Shown here in pieces: positions 33,443-42,530 of a stretch of DNA of 64,000 nucleotides. A program made the position numbers and the translations under genes. The DNA is taken from positions 1-64,000 of the forward strand of contig NZ_JBDIVF010000012.1 of the NCBI RefSeq assembly GCF_039631355.1. Reading direction: 5' to 3'. The first letter of the stretch is position 1; each line of letters opens with the position of its first letter. Source of the DNA: Uliginosibacterium paludis (GTDB taxonomy: Bacteria > Pseudomonadota > Gammaproteobacteria > Burkholderiales > Rhodocyclaceae). A model generated the notes under the pieces. The model was given only the letters and a program-made list of their open reading frames with translations. It did not search any database and was not told the DNA's origin.

Positions 33443-33898
33443 TCAGGCGGCGCGGCCGTCGGGACCGACGAGCCGGAGGCGGTCATTCACGAAGATCACG
33501 CCCTCCATTGAGCGGCTCAGGCTGATCAGCCGCTGGCGATCCTCGTCGCGATGCAGGCTGCCGGTCAGGGTCACGATGCCGGCATGCGTGCTGATCTGCA
33601 CATCCAGCCCGCGCAGGGTGGCGTCTTCGGTAATCTCCGAGCGCAGGCGGCGGTCGATCAGGGCATCGTCCGCCTCTTCGCGCGTGGCGATCGCACGCAC
33701 GCCGGTTTCATAGGCCTGCAGCATGCGGCCGGCGGATTCCAGGCTGGCGCTGAACACATCCTCGGCGCTGGCGGACACACTGAGCGGCAACAGACCGGTG
33801 TGGCCCGCGCGGGGCTCTGCCGGCCCGCGGCTGCAGGCAGGCAGCAGGCCGGCGAAGGCTGCGAGCAGGAGGATGCGGACGGAATGTCGGGGAATCAT
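33443..33898 (-). CDS. BON-domain lipoprotein (OsmY-like)
   Basis: This 151-residue protein begins with a lipoprotein signal (MIPRHSVRILLLAAFAGLLPAC, lipobox LLPA-C22). The C-terminal half is a single BON domain (DDALIDRRLRSEITEDATLRGLDVQISTHAGIVTLTGSLHRDEDRQRLISLSRSMEGVIFVNDRL). Such proteins bind phospholipids or stabilise the envelope under stress. AAGGAG lies eight bases before the ATG. It is transcribed toward the SDR gene. Confidence 0.9.
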   Translation of the reverse strand: MIPRHSVRILLLAAFAGLLPACSRGPAEPRAGHTGLLPLSVSASAEDVFSASLESAGRMLQAYETGVRAIATREEADDALIDRRLRSEITEDATLRGLDVQISTHAGIVTLTGSLHRDEDRQRLISLSRSMEGVIFVNDRLRLVGPDGRAA

Positions 33899-34206
33899 GA
33901 CGTACTCCTTGAAACGCGGCGGCCATGCCGGTGCGGACGCTGGGGGTGTCGTGTCCACTCTAGGCAGGCGGCCCTTCGCAAAGCAGCTCATGAAGGCGCA
34001 TGGCGGAGTCGGCGGCGCGGATCGCGGCTTGTAGGATTTTTCCGTCAGCCGGATTCGGTGGGCGCGCGGGTCGTCATGTCAGCGTTCCGCCGCGGACTGC
34101 CCATTCCTGCGAATTTCTTGCCTGATCCTCCAGACGAAGGTGCCGGGGCGAGACAGAATCCGGCGCTGCCGGCTAGATTGGGCAGCAGAAAACAAGGAGA
34201 AGCCCC
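33899..34206. other. Intergenic region (308 bp), no gene
   Basis: Divergent promoter region between the BON lipoprotein and AraC genes. Short frames here lack start signals. I see no clear promoter consensus or operator repeat. Confidence 0.4.
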
Positions 34207-35166
34207 ATGACCCCCCAGGTCCCCCGACAAGCCGGCGCAGACCCGGATGTACTGCAGGCGGCGATCACGGACATCATCCTGCGGCACACCCCCGGTGACG
34301 AGGATCGTGAAACGCCGGTACCCGGACTGCTGTTCTTCCGTCGCAACTCGCTGACCGAACCCTGTGCCTGCATGGTGGAGCCCAGCGTGGTGATGGTGTC
34401 CCAGGGCGCGAAGCAATTGCTGGTGGGCGATGATGCCTTTCCCTATGACACCGAACGTTTCCTGATCAATTCGATCGATCTGCCGGCCAGCTCCCAGGTC
34501 ATCGACGCGAGTGCGGAGAGGCCCTGTGTCGGCCTGGTGCTCAGGCTCAACCTGCGCGTGATGGCCGAGCTCATTGCCGAGGGCAATGTGCCCGCCGATG
34601 CAGGGCACGGATCGGCGCGCGGGATCGCGCCCGGCACGCTCACGCCCCGCCTGCTGGAGCCGATGTTGCGCCTGCTCCAGCTGCTCGATGAGCCGGAGTC
34701 GATCCCGGTGCTCGCGCCGCTGATCCAGCGCGAGATCCACTTCCGCCTGCTGATGAGTGACCAGGCCGCGCGCCTGCGCCAGATCATCCTGCTGGGCAGC
34801 CAGAGCCATCGGGTGGCACGGGCGATCGATTGGCTGAAAGCCAACTTCAAGGAATCGCTGCGCATCGAGGAGCTGGCCGCGCGGATCCAGATGAGCCCGT
34901 CGAGCCTGCATCTGCATTTCAGGCAGCTCACCGCGATGAGCCCGCTGCAGTACCAGAAATGGCTGCGACTCAATGAGGCGCGGCGCCTGATGCTCAACGA
35001 GCATCTCGATGCCGCGAGCGCGGCCTTCCAGGTCGGCTATGAAAGCCCCTCGCAGTTCAGCCGTGAATACAGCCGGCTCTTCGGCGCGCCACCCCGGCGC
35101 GATATCGAGACCCTGTTGCATCGGCGTGCGCTGCCCCAGGCTGAACGCCCGGCGGTGCTGCGCTGA
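34207..35166 (+). CDS. AraC-family transcriptional regulator
   Basis: This 319-residue protein has an N-terminal AraC_N-type sensor (ETPVPGLLFFRRNSLTEPCACMVEPSVVMVSQGAKQLLVG). Two C-terminal HTH motifs follow: LRIEELAARIQMSPSSLHLHFRQLTAMSPLQYQKWLRLNEARRLM and the second AASAAFQVGYESPSQFSREYSRLFGAPPRRDI. AAGGAG precedes the ATG. It faces the same direction as the molybdenum hydroxylase operon 127 bases downstream and is probably its regulator. Confidence 0.93.
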   Translation: MTPQVPRQAGADPDVLQAAITDIILRHTPGDEDRETPVPGLLFFRRNSLTEPCACMVEPSVVMVSQGAKQLLVGDDAFPYDTERFLINSIDLPASSQVIDASAERPCVGLVLRLNLRVMAELIAEGNVPADAGHGSARGIAPGTLTPRLLEPMLRLLQLLDEPESIPVLAPLIQREIHFRLLMSDQAARLRQIILLGSQSHRVARAIDWLKANFKESLRIEELAARIQMSPSSLHLHFRQLTAMSPLQYQKWLRLNEARRLMLNEHLDAASAAFQVGYESPSQFSREYSRLFGAPPRRDIETLLHRRALPQAERPAVLR

Positions 35167-35293
35167 CGCGGCGGATCGGGGTTTTCGGCAGGCAGGAGGA
35201 TCAGGCAAGAAACTCAGAGGAATGATCTATCGCAGGGACTCCGCCGTTCCCAGAATGCAGAAGCGCAGATCTGCGCCCTGAACGGAGAGCCCC

Positions 35294-35752
35294 ATGATTA
35301 CCCTCAACATCAACGGACAAGCCACGCGTGTCGACGTGGCGCCCGATACGCCCCTGCTGTGGGTGCTGCGCGACACGCTGCAGCTCACCGGCACCAAGTT
35401 CGGCTGCGGCATGGCCCTGTGCGGCGCCTGCACGGTGCATCTCGATGGCCAGCCGATCCGCTCCTGCACGACACCGGTATCCGTGGCGGTGGGTCACAAG
35501 ATCACCACCATCGAAGGCGTCGAGACCCAGAAGGTCGCGCAGGTTGTGCAGGAGGCCTGGAAGCGGCTGGACGTCGTTCAGTGCGGCTACTGTCAGTCGG
35601 GCCAGATCATGAGCGCCGTGGCGCTGCTGACCGGAAACCGCAAGCCGACCGATGCCGACATTGATGCCGCCATGGCCGGCAACATCTGTCGCTGTGCCAC
35701 CTATGTCCGCATCCGTGCCGCGATCCATGAAGCGGCCGCGGCGCTGGCGTGA
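35294..35752 (+). CDS. 2Fe-2S subunit of a xanthine dehydrogenase-family hydroxylase
   Basis: This 152-residue protein has an N-terminal plant-type ferredoxin domain (CGMALCGACTVHLDGQPIRSC with four Cys) and a C-terminal second cluster domain (CGYCQSGQIMSA, then NICRCATYVRIRAAIHEAA). Electrons pass from the Mo centre through these clusters. It is the small subunit, of isoquinoline 1-oxidoreductase alpha type. The large subunit starts eleven bases after the stop. The reaction is hydroxylation of an N-heterocycle or aldehyde; the actual substrate is unknown. Confidence 0.93.
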   Translation: MITLNINGQATRVDVAPDTPLLWVLRDTLQLTGTKFGCGMALCGACTVHLDGQPIRSCTTPVSVAVGHKITTIEGVETQKVAQVVQEAWKRLDVVQCGYCQSGQIMSAVALLTGNRKPTDADIDAAMAGNICRCATYVRIRAAIHEAAAALA

Positions 35753-35763
35753 GGGGGCCGACC

Positions 35764-37959
35764 ATGAACACCCGTATTGAAAACGACAGCCGCCGCCGCT
35801 TCCTGCAGGGCATCGCCGGCCTGAGCCTGGCCTTCTGCCTGCCCGAGTCGGGCGCGGCCACCGGTCCTGGCCTGCCGCCGGATGCTTCCGCTACCGCGCT
35901 GCGCTTCGAGCCGAATGCCTTCGTGCGCATCGGCACCGACAACGTCGTGACCGTGATTTCCAAGCACATCGAGATGGGGCAGGGCACCTACACCGGCATC
36001 GCCACCATCGTGGCCGAAGAGCTCGACGCATCCTGGGCGCAGGTGCGCGTCGAAGGAGCACCGGCCGATGCGAAGCGCTATGCCAATACGCTGTGGGGGC
36101 CGTTCCAGGGCACCGGTGGCAGCAGCGCCATGGCCAACTGCTGGATGCAGATGCGCCAGGCCGGCGCCGCGGCGCGTGCCATGCTGGTGTCGGCAGCGGC
36201 CAAACAGTGGCAGGTGCCGGCCAGCGAAATCACCGTCAATGACGGCGTCATTCGTCATGCAGCCTCCGGTCGCAGCGGCAGCTTCGGCGACTTCGTGCAG
36301 GCCGCAGCTGCCGAGAGCGTGCCGGCCGACATCCAGCTCAAGGACCCGAAGGACTTCAAGCTCGTCGGCAAGCGCGCACCGCGCAAGGATTCGGCTGAAA
36401 AGGTCAACGGCCGTGCGATCTACACCCAGGACATCCATCTGCCCGGCATGCTCACCGCCGTGGTGGCGCATCCCCCGCGCTTCGGCGCCAAGGTGAAATC
36501 GGTCGACGCCTCGAAAGCGCGTGCCATCAAGGGCGTGGTGGAGGTGGTGCGGATTCCTTCCGGCGTGGCCGTGCTGGCCCGTGATACCTGGTCCGCGAAA
36601 AAAGGGCGCGACGCCCTGCGCATCACCTGGGACGACAGCAGCGCTTTCAGGCTCGGCAGCGAGCAGATCCTCGCTCGCTACCATGAGCTCGCGAAGCAGC
36701 CCGGGGCGGTCGCGCATCGCAGCGGTGACACCGACGCCGCCTTCGCAAGCGCGGCAAAGGTGCTGAGTGCCAGCTACGACTTCCCCTTCCTCGCGCATGC
36801 GGCGATGGAGCCGCTCAACTGTGTGGTGCGCCTGGGCCAGGGCGAATGCGAGATCTGGAACGGCGAGCAGATGCAGACCGGCGACCAGATGGCCGTGGCG
36901 GCGCTGCTGGGCATTCCGGTCGAGCAGGTGAAGATCAACATGCTCTACGCCGGTGGCAGCTTCGGCCGCCGCGGCAGCAAGGACGCCGACTATGTGCGCG
37001 AGGCCGTCACCATCGCGCAGGCCATCAAGGGGCGCGCACCGGTGAAGCTGGTGTGGCTCCGCGAGGACGACATGAAGGCCGGTTACTACCGTCCGGTCTT
37101 CCACCACCGCATCGAAGCCGCGCTGGACGCGCACGGCAATGCGACCGCCTGGCGCCACCGCCTCGTCGGCCAGTCCATCCTCGCCGGCTCGCCTTTTGCC
37201 GGCATGGTGCAGAACGGCATCGACCCGGTCTCGGTCGAGGGTGCGGCCAATCTGCCCTACGCCATTCCGGCCCGGCTCGTTGATCTGCACACCCCCACCG
37301 ACATCGGCGTGCCGGTGCACTGGTGGCGCTCGGTCGGTTCCACCCATACGGCCTATTCCACCGAGACCTTCATCGACGAGCTGGCCGCGCAGGCCGGCAA
37401 GGACCCGGTGGCCTACCGGCTCGAGCTCCTGAAGGATCACCCGCGCCACAGCGCAGTGCTGCGCCTTGCCGCCAACAAGGCCGGCTGGGGCACGCCGCTG
37501 CCGGCTGCGCCGGGCGAGCGCCGGGCGCGGGGCGTGGCGGTGCATGAGTCCTTCGGAACCTTCGTGGCCGAGGTGGCCGAGATCACCTTGCAGGCCGATG
37601 GCAGTCTGCGCGTCGATCGTGTGGTGTGCGGCGTGGATTGCGGCGTGCCGATCAATCCCGATGTCATCCGCGCGCAGGTCGAAGGCTCGGTCGGCTATGC
37701 GCTCTCCGCCGCGCTGCATGGCGCCATCACGCTCAAGGATGGCGTGGTGGAGCAGTCGAACTTCCACGATTACGCGCCGATCCGCATCACCGAGATGCCG
37801 CGGGTGGAGGTTCACCTCATCGCCTCGCAGGAGAAGCCGACCGGTATCGGCGAGCCGGCCGTGCCGCCGCTCGCGCCGGCCGTGGCGAATGCGATCGCGG
37901 CGGCCACCGGCAAGCGCCTGCGCGATCTGCCCTTCGACACCACGCAGCTGAAAGCCTGA
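35764..37959 (+). CDS. Molybdopterin-binding subunit of a xanthine dehydrogenase-family hydroxylase
   Basis: This 731-residue large subunit is of isoquinoline 1-oxidoreductase beta type. The N-terminus has RRRFLQGIAGLSLAFCLPESGA, which looks like a Tat signal (twin-arginine then a hydrophobic stretch), so export is likely. Mo-pterin contacts appear in MGQGTYTGIATIVAEELD, QGTGGSSAMANCW and LYAGGSFGRRGSKDADYV. The catalytic Glu region is GIGEPAVPPLAPAVANAIAAATG. It is placed between the 2Fe-2S subunit and xdhC. Confidence 0.93.
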   Translation: MNTRIENDSRRRFLQGIAGLSLAFCLPESGAATGPGLPPDASATALRFEPNAFVRIGTDNVVTVISKHIEMGQGTYTGIATIVAEELDASWAQVRVEGAPADAKRYANTLWGPFQGTGGSSAMANCWMQMRQAGAAARAMLVSAAAKQWQVPASEITVNDGVIRHAASGRSGSFGDFVQAAAAESVPADIQLKDPKDFKLVGKRAPRKDSAEKVNGRAIYTQDIHLPGMLTAVVAHPPRFGAKVKSVDASKARAIKGVVEVVRIPSGVAVLARDTWSAKKGRDALRITWDDSSAFRLGSEQILARYHELAKQPGAVAHRSGDTDAAFASAAKVLSASYDFPFLAHAAMEPLNCVVRLGQGECEIWNGEQMQTGDQMAVAALLGIPVEQVKINMLYAGGSFGRRGSKDADYVREAVTIAQAIKGRAPVKLVWLREDDMKAGYYRPVFHHRIEAALDAHGNATAWRHRLVGQSILAGSPFAGMVQNGIDPVSVEGAANLPYAIPARLVDLHTPTDIGVPVHWWRSVGSTHTAYSTETFIDELAAQAGKDPVAYRLELLKDHPRHSAVLRLAANKAGWGTPLPAAPGERRARGVAVHESFGTFVAEVAEITLQADGSLRVDRVVCGVDCGVPINPDVIRAQVEGSVGYALSAALHGAITLKDGVVEQSNFHDYAPIRITEMPRVEVHLIASQEKPTGIGEPAVPPLAPAVANAIAAATGKRLRDLPFDTTQLKA

Positions 37960-37960
37960 G

Positions 37961-38986
37961 ATGGACAGCGTCGATCTGCAGGTGCTCGCCACCGCCCGGC
38001 GCTGGGCCGCCGAAGGGCGGCGCTTTGCCTGGGTGACGGTGGCGCGCACCTGGGGTTCGGCGCCGCGTCCGCCAGGTGCCTGGCTGGTGTTGCGCGAGGA
38101 CGGACTGGTCGAAGGTTCGGTGTCGGGCGGTTGCATCGAGGATGACCTCGTCATGCGCATGCGAGACGGGCGCCTCGCCGGCAAGCGGCCTTTCGCGCTG
38201 GTCTATGGTGTCACGAAGGAGGAGGCCGAGCGCATCGGCCTGCCCTGCGGTGGCACGCTTGAGGTGCTGATCGAACCGCAGCCCGATGCCGCGCTGCTCG
38301 ACGAGCTCGCCGAGAGGCTGAGTCAGCGCCAGCTGGTGGCGAAGAGCGTGGATCTTTCCTCCAGTCTCGTCACGCTTTCAGCGGCGGGCCGCGGCGCGGC
38401 CATGCGCTGGGACGGCGAACGCCTGCTGACCGTGCATGGGCCGCAATGGCGCCTGCTGATCATCGGCGCCGGCCAGATCTCGCGTTATCTCGCGCAGATG
38501 GCGCTGGCGCTCGACTATGAAGTCACCGTGTGCGAGCCGCGCGAGGAATACGGCCCGGGTTGGGATGTGCCCGGCACGCGCCTGGTGAGCAGCATGCCTG
38601 ACGATACCCTGCTGGAGATGGTGCCGGACGCACACTGCGCGGTGGTGGCGCTCACCCATGATCCGAAGCTCGATGACATGGTGCTGCTCGAGGCGCTGCG
38701 CTCGCCGGCCTTCTATGTGGGCGCGGTCGGCTCCCGGCTCAACAACGCGAAACGGCGCGAACGCTTCCTGCAGCACTTCGACTTCTCTGAAGAGGAGTTG
38801 GCCCGCCTGCACGGCCCGGTCGGTCTGCCCATTGGCAGCCATACACCCCCCGAAATTGCGGTGGCCATCCTGGCTGAAATGGTTGCCGTGCGGAACGGCG
38901 TGGCGACCGCGTCGCGCCTGCCGCACCGGGCGGATCTGCCGGCTGCCGGCGAACTGCGCGCCGCCGGCGCGTGTGCCGTGTCCTGA
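37961..38986 (+). CDS. xdhC: XdhC-family molybdenum cofactor insertion protein
   Basis: This 341-residue protein has the N-terminal XdhC domain (WVTVARTWGSAPRPPGAWLVLREDG, VSGGCIEDDLV) and a Rossmann-like C-terminal domain (LLIIGAGQISRYLAQMALALDYEVTVCEP, then VVALTHDPKLDDMVLLEALRSPAFYVGAVGSRLNNAKRRERF). XdhC proteins carry Moco to the hydroxylase apo-enzyme and help sulfurate it. The ATG lies one base after the previous stop, so it is translationally linked to the large subunit. Confidence 0.93.
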   Translation: MDSVDLQVLATARRWAAEGRRFAWVTVARTWGSAPRPPGAWLVLREDGLVEGSVSGGCIEDDLVMRMRDGRLAGKRPFALVYGVTKEEAERIGLPCGGTLEVLIEPQPDAALLDELAERLSQRQLVAKSVDLSSSLVTLSAAGRGAAMRWDGERLLTVHGPQWRLLIIGAGQISRYLAQMALALDYEVTVCEPREEYGPGWDVPGTRLVSSMPDDTLLEMVPDAHCAVVALTHDPKLDDMVLLEALRSPAFYVGAVGSRLNNAKRRERFLQHFDFSEEELARLHGPVGLPIGSHTPPEIAVAILAEMVAVRNGVATASRLPHRADLPAAGELRAAGACAVS

Positions 38987-38990
38987 TCCC

Positions 38991-39593
38991 ATGCAGGCAC
39001 CTGTGTCCATCTTCGGGCTCCTGCTTGCCGCCGGCAGCGCCCGCCGCTTTGGCGGCAACAAGCTGCTCGAACGCCTGCCCGATGGCGAGCCGGTTCTGCT
39101 GGCCAGCGCCCGCAAGCTGGCTGCGGCCACCGATCGCTGCATCGTGCTGCTGCGCCCCGCCCAGCACGCCGAGCGCGAGCTCCTGCATGCACAGGGCATC
39201 GAGGTGCTGGAGGTGCCCGATGCCGGGGCCGGCATGGGCGTGACGCTCGCGCGGGGCGTGCAGGCCACGCCCGGTGCGGGGGGCTGGCTGGTGGCGCTGG
39301 CCGACATGCCCTGCATCCGCGATGAGACCCTGCGCTACATCACCCGTGCGCTGCGCGAGGGCGCGCCTCTGGCCGCGCCGTTTCACCAGGGCCGGCGCGG
39401 GCATCCGGTCGGATTCTCCACGGTCTGGCAACAGGCCCTCATGACGCTGGAGGGTGACGAGGGCGCCCGCCATCTGCTCCGCGCGCATCAGGACAGCATC
39501 ACGCATGTGCCGGTGAATGATCCGGGCTGCCTGTTCGATATCGATACGCCCGGCGACCTGCGTGAGTTGTCTTCGGGAAGTGCGTGCGCATGA
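38991..39593 (+). CDS. MobA-like nucleotidyltransferase (cytidylyl transferase-type)
   Basis: This 200-residue protein has the nucleotide-binding start LLLAAGSARRFGGNKLLERL and VALADMPCI (Asp for Mg). It ends with DIDTPGDL. In XDH operons this is usually MocA (MPT cytidylyltransferase), making the cytosine dinucleotide form of the cofactor, which fits isoquinoline oxidoreductase-type enzymes; whether it is MocA or MobA needs a tree. It is four bases downstream of xdhC. Confidence 0.88.
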   Translation: MQAPVSIFGLLLAAGSARRFGGNKLLERLPDGEPVLLASARKLAAATDRCIVLLRPAQHAERELLHAQGIEVLEVPDAGAGMGVTLARGVQATPGAGGWLVALADMPCIRDETLRYITRALREGAPLAAPFHQGRRGHPVGFSTVWQQALMTLEGDEGARHLLRAHQDSITHVPVNDPGCLFDIDTPGDLRELSSGSACA

Positions 39594-40072
39594 AGGTAAG
39601 TCGCCCGCTCCTCGCGTCGGTCTGCCGTGCCCGGCGCCTGCTGATCGCTCTGGTTCTGCCGCTCGCTCTGATTCTTGGCGCCTTCGCGCAGCGCCTGCCT
39701 TTGCCACAGGACTCCGCCAGCATGAAGATCCGGCTTGTTCTCCCGGCTCAGACCCTGTTCGCCACGCTGCAGGACAGTCCGGCCGCTCGTGACTTCTACC
39801 GCATGCTCCCGCTCAAGCTGACGCTGGAGGACTATGCCGCAACCGAGAAGATCGCCTATCCACCCCGCAAGCTCGACATTGCCGGCGAGCCCGAAGGCCA
39901 TGCGCCCGCAGCGGGCGATCTGGCCTACTACGCGCCCTGGGGCAATCTCGCGCTCTTTCACAAGGGTTTCCGCTATTCCAGCGGGCTGGTGAAGCTGGGG
40001 CGGATCGAGTCGGATCTCGAACCCTTGCGCAAACCCGGGAAAGTGACCGTCAGCATCGAGCGCGCTGATTAG
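39590..40072 (+). CDS. Cyclophilin-like fold protein, membrane anchored or exported
   Basis: This 160-residue protein starts on an ATG overlapping the stop of the MobA-like gene (ATGA). A membrane segment or signal (LLIALVLPLALILGAFAQRL) is followed by the cyclophilin-like domain: MKIRLVLPAQTLFATLQDSPAARDFYRMLPLKLTLEDYAATEKIAYPPRKL, then GDLAYYAPWGNLALFHKGFRYSSGLVKLGRIES. No isomerase activity has been shown for this family. Coupling suggests it may be part of the hydroxylase unit, which is inference. Confidence 0.8.
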   Translation: MKVSRPLLASVCRARRLLIALVLPLALILGAFAQRLPLPQDSASMKIRLVLPAQTLFATLQDSPAARDFYRMLPLKLTLEDYAATEKIAYPPRKLDIAGEPEGHAPAAGDLAYYAPWGNLALFHKGFRYSSGLVKLGRIESDLEPLRKPGKVTVSIERAD

Positions 40073-40096
40073 CCCGCTTCACCGGGCTGAGCTTGC

Positions 40097-40354
40097 TCAG
40101 CGGCGATTGCGTGGATGGCGGGAGGCCTGGCTTTCGTTGCCGCGCCGGTAGTTGCCGGTGAGGCGGGCCATGCGATGCTGGGCGAGGGCAAATCCGCCGC
40201 GTTCGGCTTCCTGGATGAAGCGTGTGGCTTCCGCCCCGCGCAGGGTGGCAGCGAGCCGGCCGTGATGGAGGATCTCGACTTCGCCATTCTTGCGCTGGCG
40301 GTAGCTGAAGCCGAGATCGCCGTCCGTGTCGGAGGGCTGCGTGTGCGGAGGCAT
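40097..40354 (-). CDS. Conserved-looking small protein, 85 aa
   Basis: The sequence begins MPPHTQPSDTDGDLGFSYRQRKNGEVEILHHGRLAATLRG and continues ATRFIQEAERGGFALAQHRMARLTGNYRRGNE, with strong charge and a GNYRRGN tail. I recognise the look of a small hypothetical protein common in betaproteobacteria but cannot give it a function. No clear ribosome-binding site is seen. It is transcribed convergently with the cyclophilin-like gene, overlapping none of it. Confidence 0.6.
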   Translation of the reverse strand: MPPHTQPSDTDGDLGFSYRQRKNGEVEILHHGRLAATLRGAEATRFIQEAERGGFALAQHRMARLTGNYRRGNESQASRHPRNRR

Positions 40355-40464
40355 GGGCGGGCGTCTGTGCGCGGAATCAGGACGATGTCATGCCCTGGAG
40401 CATATCGCCTTGCATCGCACGCTGCCAGCGCCCTGCGACCCGAGGCAGCGGGGCTGACCCGCTT

Positions 40465-40494
40465 GCCGGAAAGCCCCGGCAAGGGCTTTCCGGC
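40465..40494 (-). terminator. Strong hairpin after the chemoreceptor gene
   Basis: GCCGGAAAGCCC and GGGCTTTCCGGC form a perfect 12-bp stem with a six-base loop, eight bases after the chemoreceptor stop (minus strand). There is no T tract, so it may work as a stabilising hairpin or need Rho. Confidence 0.5.
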
Positions 40495-40502
40495 GGCGTG
40501 AT

Positions 40503-42125
40503 CTAGAGCACGTAGGCCGATACTTCGGCCTGCATCTTGCGCGCCAGTTCGTCGAGTTCGCGGGCCGCACCGGCGCCGGATCGTGCGGCCTGGGTGCTCT
40601 GGTCGGTCATCAGCGCAATGCGCTCGACCGCCTGGGCGACTGCGGTGCTGGCCGCGCCCTGTTCGCGGATGGAGTCGCTGATTTCGCTGACCAGTTGCAC
40701 CGAAGCCTGCGCGCTGTGGCTGATCTCGCGGATGGCTTCGCTGGCCTGACTGGCACGCTCCACGCTGCCGCCCACTTCAGAGACCGCGTTGCGCATGCTT
40801 TGCGAGGCGTTCTGCGCCTGGCTGCGCATGGTGTTGATGGTTTCTGTGATCTCGTGGGTGGAGCTGGCGGTGCGCTCGGCGAGCTTGCGCACTTCGTCGG
40901 CCACCACGGCGAATCCGCGGCCCTGCTCGCCGGCGCGGGCGGCTTCGATGGCGGCATTGAGCGCCAGCAGGTTGGTCTGGTCCGCCACTTCGCGGATCAC
41001 CCCGATCACCTGCGCAATCTTCACGCTCTGGGTTTCGAGCTGCTCGATGAGGCCGGCGGAGTTGTCGACCAGGGACGCGATCTTCTGGATGTCTGCCACG
41101 GTCTGCTCGACGATGCGCTCGCCGTTCATGGCGAGCTTGCCGGACTGGCTGACCTGCTCGCTGGTCTGCGCCGCATGGTCGCCGATATGGCTGACGCTCA
41201 CGGTCAGCTCCTCGATGCTGGCGGCAATATTGGTCGCCGAGCTGCTCTGCTCCTCGGCGGCCGTTGCGACCTGGCGGGCGTATTCCGCCGTGTTCACCGA
41301 TGCGTTCGTGACCTGATGCACCGAACCCGAAACGGACTTCAGACTGTTGTGCAGACGGTCGAGCAGGCGGTTGAATGACTTCGTCATGCGGCCGAGTTCG
41401 TCTTCGCCCTGATACTTGACGCGCCGGGTCAGATCCAGATTGCGCTCGATCTGCTCGACCGTGCTTTCCAGCGTGTTGATGCCCGAAGTGATCGAGCGGA
41501 CGATCCACCAGCCCAGCGCGATGACCAGCAGGACGCTCGCGATGATGATCGTGGTATTGGTGGTGACACTACTCTTGATGACCTGCTCGGCATGGTTGTT
41601 TACCGCGTCGACCTGCTCGTCGTTGAACTTCACATGCGGCGTGACGCCCTGCTGATTGACGCGTACCGCCACTTCACGCAGCTTCTTGAGTTCGGCGCCG
41701 GCTTCCTCGGTCTTGCCGGCGTTGGATGCGGCCAGCACCTTTTCCGCCTGGTCGAGATATTCCCTGAAGAGCTCACGGTCCTTCGCGAGCATCTGCTTGT
41801 CCTGATCGTTGGTGATCAGTTCCTTTTCGTACTCGTCCGTCAGCTCCATGAGCTGGGTCTTGAGTTCGGCAAAGCGCTTGTTCTGGTCGGCCTTGTCCTT
41901 CTCGGTGTCACTGGTGGCATGCGTCAGCACGGCGAGCCGGATGTTGATGATCGCGCGGGTCATCTGGTTGAGCTTGTAGACGCTCGGGAAGAGGTCCTGG
42001 CGGATCGTGTCCAGATCTCCCTTCACGTTCGATGCGGTCAGCAGACCGGCCGCGCCCACCAGGATCACGGCGGCTGCAGCGAGGGCGACGATGGCCCAGA
42101 GTCTTTGCACAATGCTGAGTTTCAT
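40503..42125 (-). CDS. Methyl-accepting chemotaxis protein
   Basis: This 540-residue protein has AAGGAAAACC before its ATG. It has two membrane segments (about 10-33, LWAIVALAAAAVILVGAAGLL; and about 190-212, TTIIIASVLLVIALGWWIVRSI) flanking a helical periplasmic domain of four-helix-bundle type. A HAMP linker follows. The signalling hairpin tip reads NLLALNAAIEAARAGEQGRGFAVVADEVRKLAERTASSTHEI. There is no CheB/CheR pentapeptide at the C-terminus (it ends VSAYVL). The ligand is unknown. Confidence 0.95.
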   Translation of the reverse strand: MKLSIVQRLWAIVALAAAAVILVGAAGLLTASNVKGDLDTIRQDLFPSVYKLNQMTRAIINIRLAVLTHATSDTEKDKADQNKRFAELKTQLMELTDEYEKELITNDQDKQMLAKDRELFREYLDQAEKVLAASNAGKTEEAGAELKKLREVAVRVNQQGVTPHVKFNDEQVDAVNNHAEQVIKSSVTTNTTIIIASVLLVIALGWWIVRSITSGINTLESTVEQIERNLDLTRRVKYQGEDELGRMTKSFNRLLDRLHNSLKSVSGSVHQVTNASVNTAEYARQVATAAEEQSSSATNIAASIEELTVSVSHIGDHAAQTSEQVSQSGKLAMNGERIVEQTVADIQKIASLVDNSAGLIEQLETQSVKIAQVIGVIREVADQTNLLALNAAIEAARAGEQGRGFAVVADEVRKLAERTASSTHEITETINTMRSQAQNASQSMRNAVSEVGGSVERASQASEAIREISHSAQASVQLVSEISDSIREQGAASTAVAQAVERIALMTDQSTQAARSGAGAARELDELARKMQAEVSAYVL

Positions 42126-42530
42126 GGTTTTCCTTCGTGAATGATTCCGCCTGGCGGGCTGCATCGGACAGCTGGCGTCAGGACGGCGGGGTGATCGTCG
42201 GCGCGGGCACTCGCGCCAGAGTGCAAGCGGACGCCCCGGCGCGGAATCCGCCGGCAGGAACCCCCTTTTTTTGTCTCCGGAATTTGTGCGGCGGTCGTTC
42301 TCCGGAAGCTCCTGTGTGGAGCCCCGGTCGGACCGCTGCGATCCTTGATCTTCTGCCGGGTATTACGGCGGAATATTTCCCGTCTTGAGACCGCCCGACG
42401 AACACTGGCGGCGGCGCTGCCGGCTCGCTGCTCCGGCAACAGGCAAAGCGCCGCAGGCGCTGTGCTGGGTGGCCTCAGCCTCATTTTCATTTTCCGGTCC
42501 TGTTGCCCGCCCGGCACAAGGCTTGCCGCG
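42126..42530. other. Intergenic region (405 bp), no gene
   Basis: Divergent space between the chemoreceptor and a GNAT gene. Longer frames here lack ribosome-binding sites and match no family I recognise. No clear promoter or repeat is seen. Confidence 0.4.

Noticed and set aside
35701..38184. 827-codon minus-strand frame opposite the Mo subunit
   Set aside because: Antisense shadow of a recognised enzyme.
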